Positions 1-8,560 of a stretch of DNA of 53,129 nucleotides are shown one piece after another. The notes under the pieces were generated by a model. The model saw only the letters and a list, made by a program, of their open reading frames with translations, ran no database searches and was not told the origin of the DNA. Source of the stretch: an uncultured Bacteroidales bacterium (GTDB lineage Bacteria > Bacteroidota > Bacteroidia > Bacteroidales > Bacteroidaceae); assembly GCA_902789725.1 (NCBI GenBank), contig CADAPC010000009.1, positions 1-53,129 on the forward strand. The letters run 5' to 3'. A program made the translations under genes and the position numbers. Numbering within the stretch: position 1 is the first letter of the stretch; every line of letters starts with the position of its first letter.

Positions 1-54
1 GATAAGTGAAAATTCTGACATGGCAAAATCCTGGGCAACTTTTTGTTGCTCAGG

Positions 55-67
55 AACTTATAAATAA
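55..67 (+). repeat. 13-bp direct repeat, left copy (AACTTATAAATAA)
   Basis: The same 13 bases occur at 6993-7005. The two copies bracket the wecA-GNAT chimera and the efflux operon. They could mark a transposed segment or be chance in AT-rich DNA. The rest of 1-139 shows nothing I can assign. Confidence 0.3.
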
Positions 68-139
68 AGTTAAATTATAGTGTTGCGGAATTAAGGTTTA
101 ATTTGGATTGTCAACATCCTGTCGGTATTCTTCCTGTGC

Positions 140-1294
140 GTGTTTTTCGCAGGAATCGTGATACCGCAGATTCTGCTCATCGCCTTCCGCAGGCGACTGT
201 TCGACGAGCCGGACGAGCGGAAGATACATCAGTGTGTAGTGCCTCGCCTTGGCGGTATGGCCTTCAAGCCCGTAGTGTTCTTCTCCTTTGTCCTGCTTTT
301 GGCGGTCAATGTCTCAACCGGACATGATGAGCTGCTTAAGGAAATAGGCGCAGAAGCGTTGCCATTGGCATACGCCTTCTGCGCCATCATCATGTTGTAC
401 CTTGTCGGCATTGCCGATGACCTTATCGGTGTGCGCTACCGTGCCAAGTTCTTTATCCAGATAGTCTGCGGCATCATGCTGGTGGCTGGCGGAGTGGAAC
501 TGTCCGACCTTCACGGAATGCTGTTCATCCATTCCATGCCGTCGTGGATTAGCATCCCTCTCACCGTTTTCGTTACGGTTTTCATCATCAATGCCATCAA
601 CCTCATCGACGGCATCGACGGACTGGCCTCTGGGCTGTGCAGCATTGCCTTCCTGTTCTACGGGATGACCTTCATCTGGTTCCACCAGTATCTCTATGCC
701 ATGCTTGCCTTCGCTACTTTGGGCGTACTCATACCATTTTATTATTACAAGGAAATATATATCGAAACCGAACGAATTATCATTCGAAATTTCAAACAGA
801 AGGATGCCGAAGGGTTGTTGGAGTATCTTTCCCATCCGCGTGTGAATTGCTTTGCCGGAGACCGCCTTTGTTCCAGAGAGGCGGCATGGGCATATATGCA
901 GTATTCCCCGAAAGACATGCTGCGCTATGCGGTGAGTCTGAAAAAAGATGACTTTATTATCGGTGACGTGTTCGCTTTGCGTGAGAATGAAGACACTTAT
1001 AATGTGGGGTGGCATTTCAACAAACGTTTTGAAGGCAAAGGATTCGCTTGTGAAGCGGCAGCCGGATTGTTGGATTATCTTTTCCGAGAGGCGGGCGCAC
1101 GGCGTATCTATGGATTTGTGGAAGATGACAATATCCGCTCCAAACGCTTATGCGAACGTCTTGGTATGCGCCGCGAAGGATGTTTCAAAGAGTTTGTGAC
1201 ATTCGTAAACAATCCTGACGGCTCCCCAAAATATGAAGATACCTGTGTTTATGCCATTCTCGAAAAAGAGTGGAATACCATCCGTCAGTGGTGA
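140..1294 (+). CDS. Truncated WecA/MraY-like GlcNAc-1-phosphate transferase fused to a GNAT acetyltransferase
   Basis: Residues 1-203 resemble the polyprenyl-phosphate HexNAc-1-phosphate transferase family (WecA/TagO): several membrane segments, the Asp-Asp pair at 93-94 and the NLIDGIDG motif at 154-161. The family continues with further membrane helices, but here the reading frame passes at about residue 204 (near base 750) into a GNAT N-acetyltransferase domain (205-384) of the RimJ/RimL type. The N-terminus also looks incomplete: the only usable start seen is GTG at 140, while the frame stays open and hydrophobic back to about 95. The transferase half is therefore probably inactive; the acetyltransferase half appears intact. 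The chimera precedes an efflux operon after a 43-base gap. I infer a recombination product; a functional fusion is less likely. Confidence 0.7.
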   Translation: MFFAGIVIPQILLIAFRRRLFDEPDERKIHQCVVPRLGGMAFKPVVFFSFVLLLAVNVSTGHDELLKEIGAEALPLAYAFCAIIMLYLVGIADDLIGVRYRAKFFIQIVCGIMLVAGGVELSDLHGMLFIHSMPSWISIPLTVFVTVFIINAINLIDGIDGLASGLCSIAFLFYGMTFIWFHQYLYAMLAFATLGVLIPFYYYKEIYIETERIIIRNFKQKDAEGLLEYLSHPRVNCFAGDRLCSREAAWAYMQYSPKDMLRYAVSLKKDDFIIGDVFALRENEDTYNVGWHFNKRFEGKGFACEAAAGLLDYLFREAGARRIYGFVEDDNIRSKRLCERLGMRREGCFKEFVTFVNNPDGSPKYEDTCVYAILEKEWNTIRQW

Positions 1295-1337
1295 CACACC
1301 AAACCTATTATGAATTAATACAAAACAAGAAGAAAAT

Positions 1338-2459
1338 ATGAACAAGCAATTCATTATCACGAATTTCGCCGCATTTGCTCTCATGCTGTTCCTGCCGACC
1401 GGATGCAGGCAGGCGGACGGCAAGCAGGATGCGGTGCAGAGTTATCGGGTCATAAAGGTCGCGGCAAGTCCGGTGGAAATCTCCGAGTCCTATTCCGCCG
1501 CCATACGCGGACGGCAGGATGTGGACATCCTGCCGCAAATATCCGGGCGCATTATCCGTCTGAAAGTGAAAGAGGGTGAACGGGTGAAGACCGGTCAAGT
1601 ATTGGCTGTAATTGACCAAGTGCCCTATCGGGCGGCATTACGCACGGCGCAGGCCAATGTCAGCGCGGCACAGGCAAAAGTGGAAACGGCAAGAATCGAG
1701 CTGCGGGGCAAGCAGGCATTGTTTGACGAGAAGGTCATATCCGACTACGAGCTTTCTCTCGCCCGGAACCAACTGGCAGTGGCGTGTGCTGAACTCGAAC
1801 AGGCAAAGGCACAAGAATCGGATGCACGCAACAATCTCTCCTATACGGAAATCAAAAGCCCGAGCAACGGAGTAGTAGGCACATTGCCCTATCGCATCGG
1901 TGCGCTTGTCGGTCCCAATATGGCACAGCCTTTCACGGTCGTGTCCGACAATGCGGAGATGTATGCCTATTTCTCCATTTCGGAGAATATGCTACGGCGA
2001 TATTCGGCTCGCTATGGCTCGATTGACAGCATGATAGCCGGGACGCCGGAAGTGGGCCTGCAACTCAACGACGGCAGCCTGTACAAGGCGAAAGGACGTA
2101 TTGAAACCGTAAGCGGCGTGGTGGATCCTGTTACCGGAACGGTACAAATCAAAGCCCTGTTCCCCAATCCCGACCGCGAACTGTTGAGTGGCAGCATCGG
2201 CAATGTCATCCTTCAAAACCCGAAAACGGAGGCCGTAACCATTCCCATGACCGCCACCGTGGAACTGCAGGACAAGATTATCGCTTACCGTCTGAAAAAC
2301 GGACAGGCGGAAGCCGCCTATCTCACGGTGGACCGCCTGAACGACGGCAACCGGTTTATCGTAAAAGAAGGTCTTTCGGTCGGTGACACCATTGTCGCCG
2401 AAGGCGTGGGACTGGTGAGAGAAGGCATGAGCATAACCCCTAAAAACGAAACGAAATGA
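1338..2459 (+). CDS. RND efflux periplasmic adaptor (membrane fusion protein), lipoprotein
   Basis: This 373-residue protein is the HlyD/AcrA-type adaptor linking an inner-membrane RND pump to an outer-membrane channel. A lipoprotein signal ends in LPTGC (Cys23), so it should be anchored to the inner membrane facing the periplasm. The lipoyl/barrel-sandwich half-motif appears around residues 60-95 (the SGRIIRLKVKEGERVKTGQ region), followed by an alpha-helical hairpin rich in Ala/Gln/Glu (about 95-155) and the returning lipoyl half and beta-barrel (about 160-260). The stop overlaps the pump gene by four bases (ATGA), indicating translational coupling. The ATG at 1338 is the only start giving a proper signal peptide. 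Confidence 0.93.
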   Translation: MNKQFIITNFAAFALMLFLPTGCRQADGKQDAVQSYRVIKVAASPVEISESYSAAIRGRQDVDILPQISGRIIRLKVKEGERVKTGQVLAVIDQVPYRAALRTAQANVSAAQAKVETARIELRGKQALFDEKVISDYELSLARNQLAVACAELEQAKAQESDARNNLSYTEIKSPSNGVVGTLPYRIGALVGPNMAQPFTVVSDNAEMYAYFSISENMLRRYSARYGSIDSMIAGTPEVGLQLNDGSLYKAKGRIETVSGVVDPVTGTVQIKALFPNPDRELLSGSIGNVILQNPKTEAVTIPMTATVELQDKIIAYRLKNGQAEAAYLTVDRLNDGNRFIVKEGLSVGDTIVAEGVGLVREGMSITPKNETK

Positions 2460-5400
2460 ACCTGCGATTTTTTATAGACCGCCCGGTGTTTTCGGGCGTT
2501 ATCTCGGTGGTGATTGTACTGTTGGGCATGATTTCCATGTTTTCCTTGCCGGTGGAACAATACCCCGACATCGCACCTCCGACCATCAACGTATTCGCAA
2601 CTTATCCTGGAGCAAACGCTGAAACTGTGCAGAAGGCAGTGATAACCCCTCTGGAAGAAGCCATCAACGGCGTGGAAGACATGACCTATATGACTTCCAC
2701 GGCATCGAATACGGGCGATGCTTCCATCAACATCTATTTCAAGCAGGGAACCAACGCGGACATGGCGGCGGTAAACGTGCAGAACCGCGTGAACGGCGCG
2801 CTGAGCCAGCTTCCGGCGGAAGCCACCAAGACCGGTGTCACCACTGAAAAGCAGCAGAATGCCGAACTGATGACTTTCGCGCTCTATTCGCCCGATGACC
2901 GCTTCGACCAGACCTTCCTGAACAATTACTTGAAAATCAATGTCGAGCCGAGGCTGAAACGTATCAGCGGCGTGGGAAAGGCACAGATGTTCGGTTCCAA
3001 CTACAGCATGCGACTTTGGCTGCGTCCCGACAAGATGGCGCAATACGGGCTTATCCCCGATGACATATCCACCGTACTCGCACGACAGAACATCGAGGCC
3101 GCCACCGGCTCCTTCGGTGCCAATCATCCTACCGCCAATGAATACACGATGAAATACCGCGGACGCTTGTCCGGCGCGGAAGAGTTCGGTGAGTTGGTCA
3201 TCAAGTCACTGCCGGGCGGCAATGTGCTTCGGCTGAAGGAGGTTGCCGATGTGGAACTGGGCGATGAATACTACAACTATTCCTCCGAAGTGAACGGGCA
3301 TCCGGCAGCCATGATGCTCATCAACCAGAAAGCCGGGTCCAATGCTTCAAGCACCATCAAGGAGATTCACGAAGTGCTTGACGACCTCAGCCGGGACTTG
3401 CCCGAAGGGACGGAATTCGTGGTGCTTACCGATACCAACAAGTTCCTGTATGCTTCCATCAATTCTGTTATCCGGACACTTATTGAAGCGATACTTCTGG
3501 TTATCGTGGTGGTATATGTATTTTTGCAAGATATTAAGTCCACGCTTATTCCTACGATATCCATTTTCGTCTCCATTATCGGTACGTTCGCCGTGATGTC
3601 CATGATCGGCTTCTCCGTCAACCTGCTCACCCTGTTCGCGCTTGTGCTTGCCATCGGAACTGTGGTCGATGATGCCATTGTGGTGGTGGAAGCGGTGCAG
3701 GCGAAGTTCGACGAGGGCTATCAGTCTGCGGTTCTCGCGGCTGATGATGCCATGAAAGGCGTTTCGTCGGCTATCCTGACCTCTACCATCATCTTTATGG
3801 CAGTGTTTTTCCCCGTTGCCATGATGGGCGGGACTTCGGGAGCGTTCTACACGCAGTTCGGTATCACGATGGCTGTTGCCGTGGGAATCTCGGCAGTCAA
3901 TGCCTTCACACTCTCACCGGCACTTTGCGCGCTGCTGCTGAAACCCTATATCGATGAGCAGGGCAACACCAAGAACAATTTTGCAGCCCGTTTCCGTAAA
4001 GCGTTCAATGCCGTCTTCGACCGTCTGAGCCGACGCTATGTACGTGGAGTGATGTTCATTATCCATCGCCGATGGCTGTTGTGGAGCATCATAGGCATTT
4101 CTTTCGGGTTGCTGGTGCTGCTGGTCAATGTCACAAAGACGGGACTTATTCCCGAAGAGGACACCGGGACGGTCATGGTGAGCATGAACACGAAGCCCGG
4201 CACATCCATGGCTCAGACAAGTAAGGTGATGGAGCGTATCAACAGCCGTCTCGACAGCATCGGCGAGATTGAATACAGCGGTGCGGTCGCCGGTTTCTCT
4301 TTCAGCGGTTCCGGTCCCTCGCAGGCGATGTATTTCGTGACACTCAAAGACTGGGAGCAGCGTAAGGGAGAGGGGCAGTCGGTCAATGATGTCATCGGAA
4401 AGATTTATGCCGCCACTTCGGATATTCCCGATGCCACGGTGTTCGCCATGTCGCCTCCGATGATTGCCGGGTACGGCATGGGAAACGGTTTCGAGCTTTA
4501 TTTGCAGGACAAGGCGGGCGGAAACATCGCCGCCTTCAAGGAAGAGGCAGACAAGTTTGTCGAAGCCTTGTCGCAGCGACCCGAAATCGGCGAAGTCTAT
4601 TCCTCCTTTGCCACGGATTATCCGCAATACTGGGTGGATATCGATGCCGCCAAATGCGAACAGTCGGGTGTGTCGCCCGCAGATGTGCTTTCCACATTGT
4701 CGGGCTATTATACCGGACAATATGTTTCCGACTTCAACCGGTTCTCCAAGCTCTACCATGTGACCATGCAGGCTCCGGCGGAATATCGTGTGAATGCGGA
4801 ATCCCTGCACCACATGTATGTGCGTGCCACCGATGGCGGCATGTCGCCTTTGAGCCGGTTCGTGCGCCTGACCAAGACCAACGGCCCGTCAGACCTCACC
4901 CGTTTCAACCTGTTCAACGCCATCTCGATTAGCGGGTCTCCGGCTCAGGGCTACAGTTCGGGGCAGGTGCTCGAAGCCATCGGCGAGACGGCACGTGAAG
5001 TGCTTCCGTCAAATTACACATACGAGTTTGGCGGCATTTCGCGTGAGGAAAGCAAGACGACCAACAATGCCACGCTTATATTCCTGCTCTGCATGGTTCT
5101 GGTCTATCTGATTCTGTGCGCCTTGTATGAGAGCGTGTTCATACCCTTCGCGGTTCTGTTGTCGGTGCCTTGCGGACTGATGGGCAGTTTCCTGTTTGCG
5201 TGGCTCTTCGGTCTGGAGAACAACATCTACATGCAGACCGGACTTATCATGATTATAGGCCTGCTTGCCAAGACAGCGATCCTGCTTACCGAATACGCCG
5301 GTAAACGGCGGTCGGAAGGCATGACGCTGGCACAGGCGGCATACAGTGCGGCAAAAGTCCGCCTGCGCCCCATATTGATGACTGTGTTGTCCATGGTGTT

Positions 5401-5569
5401 CGGTCTTGTCCCGCTGATGATGGCGCACGGAGTGGGTGCCAACGGCAGCCGTTCGCTTGCCACAGGTGTAATCGGTGGAATGATTGTAGGTACTTTGGCT
5501 CTGTTGTTCCTTGTGCCGTCATTGTTTATTGTATTCCAATATATCCAAGAACGTGTTAAGCATAATTAA
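2456..5569 (+). CDS. RND multidrug efflux pump, inner-membrane subunit (HAE1/AcrB type)
   Basis: At 1037 residues this has the full length of AcrB-type proton-driven drug exporters. The N-terminus (FFIDRPVFSGVISVVIVLLG) is the standard first membrane helix of the family. The paired aspartates of TM4 needed for proton relay are visible in GTVVDDAIVVVE (about 400-412), and the TM10 lysine in AKTAILLTEYA (about 937-947). Two large periplasmic loops lie between TM1-2 and TM7-8. The substrate cannot be told from sequence. The gene overlaps the adaptor gene and abuts the channel gene without a gap, giving a complete tripartite operon. No frameshift or truncation is seen. Confidence 0.95.
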   Translation: MNLRFFIDRPVFSGVISVVIVLLGMISMFSLPVEQYPDIAPPTINVFATYPGANAETVQKAVITPLEEAINGVEDMTYMTSTASNTGDASINIYFKQGTNADMAAVNVQNRVNGALSQLPAEATKTGVTTEKQQNAELMTFALYSPDDRFDQTFLNNYLKINVEPRLKRISGVGKAQMFGSNYSMRLWLRPDKMAQYGLIPDDISTVLARQNIEAATGSFGANHPTANEYTMKYRGRLSGAEEFGELVIKSLPGGNVLRLKEVADVELGDEYYNYSSEVNGHPAAMMLINQKAGSNASSTIKEIHEVLDDLSRDLPEGTEFVVLTDTNKFLYASINSVIRTLIEAILLVIVVVYVFLQDIKSTLIPTISIFVSIIGTFAVMSMIGFSVNLLTLFALVLAIGTVVDDAIVVVEAVQAKFDEGYQSAVLAADDAMKGVSSAILTSTIIFMAVFFPVAMMGGTSGAFYTQFGITMAVAVGISAVNAFTLSPALCALLLKPYIDEQGNTKNNFAARFRKAFNAVFDRLSRRYVRGVMFIIHRRWLLWSIIGISFGLLVLLVNVTKTGLIPEEDTGTVMVSMNTKPGTSMAQTSKVMERINSRLDSIGEIEYSGAVAGFSFSGSGPSQAMYFVTLKDWEQRKGEGQSVNDVIGKIYAATSDIPDATVFAMSPPMIAGYGMGNGFELYLQDKAGGNIAAFKEEADKFVEALSQRPEIGEVYSSFATDYPQYWVDIDAAKCEQSGVSPADVLSTLSGYYTGQYVSDFNRFSKLYHVTMQAPAEYRVNAESLHHMYVRATDGGMSPLSRFVRLTKTNGPSDLTRFNLFNAISISGSPAQGYSSGQVLEAIGETAREVLPSNYTYEFGGISREESKTTNNATLIFLLCMVLVYLILCALYESVFIPFAVLLSVPCGLMGSFLFAWLFGLENNIYMQTGLIMIIGLLAKTAILLTEYAGKRRSEGMTLAQAAYSAAKVRLRPILMTVLSMVFGLVPLMMAHGVGANGSRSLATGVIGGMIVGTLALLFLVPSLFIVFQYIQERVKHN

Positions 5570-6928
5570 ATGAAGAAGACAGTAATATATATCATATTGT
5601 CGGGATGGATGCTTGCCGGCTGTGGCACATACAGCCGGTATCATCGCCCTGACCTCTCAACGGAGAATCTGTATCGGGACATGCCGGCGGACATTGATAC
5701 AATGACCATCGCGTCCCTGTCGTGGCGGGAAATGTTTACCGACCCGAAACTCCAGTCCTTGATTGAAACCGGACTTGAACGGAACGCAGACCTCAATGTG
5801 GCACGGTTACGCGTGGAAGCGGCAGAAGCCGTCCTGATGACTGCCAGACTATCATATCTTCCATCACTGGGACTGACTGCCGAAGGTAATGCCAATAAAC
5901 ATGACGGAGCAACGGCAAAGACATATAATGTGGGAGCGTCGGCAAGCTGGGAACTGGACATCTTCGGCAAACTTACGGCGGCAAAGCGTGGCGCAGCCGC
6001 CGCATTACAAGGAAGCCGTGCCTACCGGCAGGCCGTACAGACACAGCTTGTCGCCACTATTGCAGACAGTTACTACACCCTTGCCATGCTTGACGCACAA
6101 ATGACAATAAGTAACCGGACTTTGGAGAACTGGCGGACTACCGTACGCACTCTTGAAGCGTTGAAAAAAGTGGGGAAATCAAACGAGGCTGGCGTATTGC
6201 AGGCAAAGGCGAACGTGATGCGACTCGAAGCATCCCTGTTATCCATACGCAAGAGTATTTCCGAAACAGAAAACGCCCTGTCTGCGATACTTGCCATGCC
6301 GTCACACTCGATTGGACGAAGTGATCTGGCCGAGGCTGCTTTCCCCGATACTGTCTCGATCGGAGTCCCTTTGCAACTGCTTTCCAACCGTCCCGACGTG
6401 CGTCAGGCTGAAATGGAACTGGCGCAAGCATTCTACGCCACCAATGCGGCCCGTGCCGCCTTCTATCCCAATATTACCCTCTCGGGAATTCTTGGATGGA
6501 CTAATAACGGCGGTGGCGTAATCGTAAATCCCGGACAATGGTTACTTAATGCCATCGGTTCCCTGACACAGCCGTTATTCAACCGGGGCGTAAACATCGC
6601 CAACTTGAAGATAGCCAAAAGCCGTCAGGAAGAAGCCAAACTGTTGTTCCGGCAATCATTACTGAACGCAGGAAAGGAAGTGAACGATGCTCTGACCGCA
6701 TGGCAGACGGCAAAATCGCAAATTGAAATCAATGCTCGGCAGGTTGAAACATTATGCGACGCTGTGCGAAAGACAGAATCGCTGATGCGTCATTCCAATA
6801 CCACCTATCTGGAAGTGCTGACCGCCAAACAGTCTCTTCTCGAAGCGGAAGTGCAACAGTTACAAACTCGTTTTGAACGCATACAAAGTATAATTAAACT
6901 TTACCATGCGTTGGGAGGAGGAATGTAA
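5570..6928 (+). CDS. RND efflux outer-membrane channel lipoprotein (NodT/OprM family)
   Basis: This 452-residue protein belongs to the TolC-like outer-membrane factor family. A lipoprotein signal ends in LAGC (Cys18). Two homologous halves of coiled helical hairpins are visible (about 75-240 and 280-445), each rich in Ala, Gln and Asn; the conserved LLSNRPDVRQAEMELAQA segment begins the second half. It completes the tripartite pump with the two genes upstream. The start codon begins directly after the stop of the pump gene. The substrate is unknown. Confidence 0.93.
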   Translation: MKKTVIYIILSGWMLAGCGTYSRYHRPDLSTENLYRDMPADIDTMTIASLSWREMFTDPKLQSLIETGLERNADLNVARLRVEAAEAVLMTARLSYLPSLGLTAEGNANKHDGATAKTYNVGASASWELDIFGKLTAAKRGAAAALQGSRAYRQAVQTQLVATIADSYYTLAMLDAQMTISNRTLENWRTTVRTLEALKKVGKSNEAGVLQAKANVMRLEASLLSIRKSISETENALSAILAMPSHSIGRSDLAEAAFPDTVSIGVPLQLLSNRPDVRQAEMELAQAFYATNAARAAFYPNITLSGILGWTNNGGGVIVNPGQWLLNAIGSLTQPLFNRGVNIANLKIAKSRQEEAKLLFRQSLLNAGKEVNDALTAWQTAKSQIEINARQVETLCDAVRKTESLMRHSNTTYLEVLTAKQSLLEAEVQQLQTRFERIQSIIKLYHALGGGM

Positions 6929-6992
6929 CTTTACAAGAATTATAACCTAATACTGAACCATGTTGTGTAATTTTTATATTTCAGTCGTCATA

Positions 6993-7005
6993 AACTTATA
7001 AATAA
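6993..7005 (+). repeat. 13-bp direct repeat, right copy (AACTTATAAATAA)
   Basis: Second copy of the 13-mer at 55-67, in the gap after the efflux operon and just before two gene remnants. It may mark the right edge of the inserted efflux cargo; chance is not excluded. Confidence 0.3.
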
Positions 7006-7032
7006 GTAATTTAGTATGCAAAAACAAATTAA

Positions 7033-7400
7033 AAAGTCTTCTCTTTTTTTGAAGAGAAGCAACACCTGACCCACTTCGCTACCGAACAGGATGTAGCAGA
7101 AGAATTGTTTGAGTTACTCTTAGAAGCGAGAGAACTCTATCTTCAGGATGTGATTTTGAATGGCAAGCGGTATGACCGCTATGTGGATGACTTCATCAAC
7201 AGTCATCGGTATATCAACTGCAACAGTGCAATTTGCCGAAACTGCCACGAGATGAACATCCACATCGTCAAGGGACTGCTGAACGAATGCGCCCACCTTA
7301 TCCAGCCTCTTTTTGAGGCATCCGACTTCTCCTTTGAGAAGTGTATGGAGTTACAAAGGAAGTATGACCGCTCGGAACCGTTGCCGCCATACAGTTGGCA
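7033..7400 (+). pseudogene. Internal fragment of an unrecognised protein
   Basis: An open frame runs from after a stop at 7030 to about 7400 with coherent coding character: helical and leucine-rich at the start, then a cysteine/histidine cluster (CNSAICRNCHEMNIH) that could bind a metal. There is no ATG; TTG at 7105 is the only nominal start. Near 7400 the coding signal switches frame into the glmS fragment, so the last 29 codons of the open frame (to 7491) are out-of-frame glmS. Both ends are thus missing. I do not recognise the parent family. Confidence 0.5.
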
Positions 7401-8141
7401 CGGAGCAAGGGGGCTTTTGTGTATGGCATCTGCAACGTCGTGGGTGCCTCTATCCCAAGAAATACGGATTCCGGGACATACATCCATGTAGGACCTGAGA
7501 TAGGTGTGGCTTCTACCAAGGCTTTTACAGGACAGGTAACGGTGCTGATGCTGCTTGCCCTCTGCGTGGGACAGATGCGTGGTACTGTGGATGATGCAAC
7601 CGTAGAGAGGATTGTCCGGGAGTTGAAGAACATGCCCCTATATATAAAAGATGTGTTGGGACTTGCTGACAAAATCAAGAACTTGTCGAAGATATACACC
7701 TATGCCCGCAACTTCCTTTATCTCGGTCGTGGGTACAACTACCCCACCGCCCTTGAAGGTGCGTTGAAGCTGAAAGAAATATCCTATATCCATGCGGAGG
7801 GTTATCCTGCTGCGGAAATGAAGCATGGACCGATTGCACTTGTAGATAGCGAGATGCCCACGGTGGTCATTGCTCCAACGGACTCGCTGTATGACAAGAT
7901 AATCAGTAATGTAAGGCAGGTGAAGGCGCGTGGCGGTACGGTTGTCGCCATCATTACCAAGGGCAATGACGCAATGAAGGACATCGCCGACCATTGCCTT
8001 GAAGTGCCCGACGTACCCGAATGCCTTACACCTCTCGTTGTTTCCGTCCCATTGCAGTTGCTGGCCTATTACATCGCCATCAACAAGGATAGGAATGTTG
8101 ACCAGCCAAGAAACCTTGCTAAATCAGTTACCGTAGAATGA
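7395..8141 (+). pseudogene. glmS: 3' fragment of glmS (glutamine--fructose-6-phosphate aminotransferase)
   Basis: About 248 codons match the C-terminal part of GlmS, the enzyme making glucosamine-6-phosphate: the end of the first SIS domain (KGAFVYGICNVVG, DSGTYIHVGPEIGVASTKAFT), the second SIS domain (YLGRGYNYPTALEGALKLKEISYIHAEGY, AAEMKHGPIAL) and the canonical end PRNLAKSVTVE. The glutaminase domain and most of the first isomerase subdomain are absent; the fragment starts abruptly at about 7400 after a foreign sequence. It cannot be an active aminotransferase. The stop overlaps the next small gene by ATGA. A hitch-hiking chromosomal remnant is the simplest reading. Confidence 0.85.
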
Positions 8142-8326
8142 ATAGAATATTATCACTTATTGTTACCATCCTCTTTGCGTTGTGCATTGAGGCTGGCATC
8201 TTTATGCTTATTGCCCACTGGTGGGGCATGACTGCGGCCATTACCGTGATAGCCATTGAATGTGTGTTAGCCTTATGGACAGTTTACGAAATGAGACATG
8301 CGAGTGATGAACCAGTTGATGAATAA
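8138..8326 (+). CDS. Small two-helix membrane protein, paralogue of the gene at 24748
   Basis: A 62-residue protein with two hydrophobic segments (about 4-25 and 30-50) and a charged tail. It resembles the 60-residue protein at 24748-24930: both begin M-(N/K)-R-I, share a FML segment, and have an A-W-x-V-Y-E motif after the second helix. In both places the ATG overlaps the upstream stop as ATGA. The copy at 24748 sits in the conjugation operon directly after a muralysin, so a role in the transfer apparatus is plausible. Here it follows the glmS remnant, suggesting it came with a duplicated piece of that operon. Exact function unknown. Confidence 0.6.
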   Translation: MNRILSLIVTILFALCIEAGIFMLIAHWWGMTAAITVIAIECVLALWTVYEMRHASDEPVDE

Positions 8327-8368
8327 CATTGCAGGCTGTGGTTAGAACGAAAAAGGCTAAAAACAAAA

Positions 8369-8404
8369 GGACGGGTCGATGATTCGTCCTATTTTTGTGT
8401 CTTT
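8369..8404 (+). repeat. 36-bp repeat, copy 1; terminator-like hairpin
   Basis: Thirty-three of 36 bases match 10447-10482. GGACG...CGTCC can pair and is followed by a T-rich run, so it can terminate rightward transcription from the small membrane gene. Read leftward it matches the 3' coding end of the M23 peptidase at 10414 (KDTKxGRxIDPS), so it may be a leftover of a second copy of that gene. The two copies bracket the toxin-antitoxin-like pair. Confidence 0.55.
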
Positions 8405-8492
8405 TTGGTGGCAAAATGTAGCGATTTAGCAAAATAAACATAAATTCCAGTGATATTCAGCATGAAAATTCGCCCATTTAAGTGAAAATGTG

Positions 8493-8500
8493 TAATTTTG
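8493..8500 (+). promoter_or_regulatory. Promoter -7 box (TAATTTTG) of the ImmA/DUF4411 pair
   Basis: Matches the Bacteroidota consensus TAnnTTTG. It puts the transcript start near 8507, which excludes the alternative start codon at 8498 and supports ATG 8561. Confidence 0.6.
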
Positions 8501-8560
8501 CAACGCAAAATTGTGCCTAAGCATTTGCATCAAAACAACAATAGTTCAATCGAGGCTGAT

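Noticed and set aside
1..139. tRNA or attachment site at the left edge
   Set aside because: No cloverleaf, CCA end or repeat matching the integrase region could be found.
3914..4813. 299-codon leftward open frame inside the RND pump gene
   Set aside because: Antisense shadow of a well-supported family member; no promoter or conserved motif.
7395..8141. Treating the glmS tail as a functional stand-alone gene
   Set aside because: It lacks the glutaminase domain and most of the first SIS domain and starts with foreign sequence in another frame.
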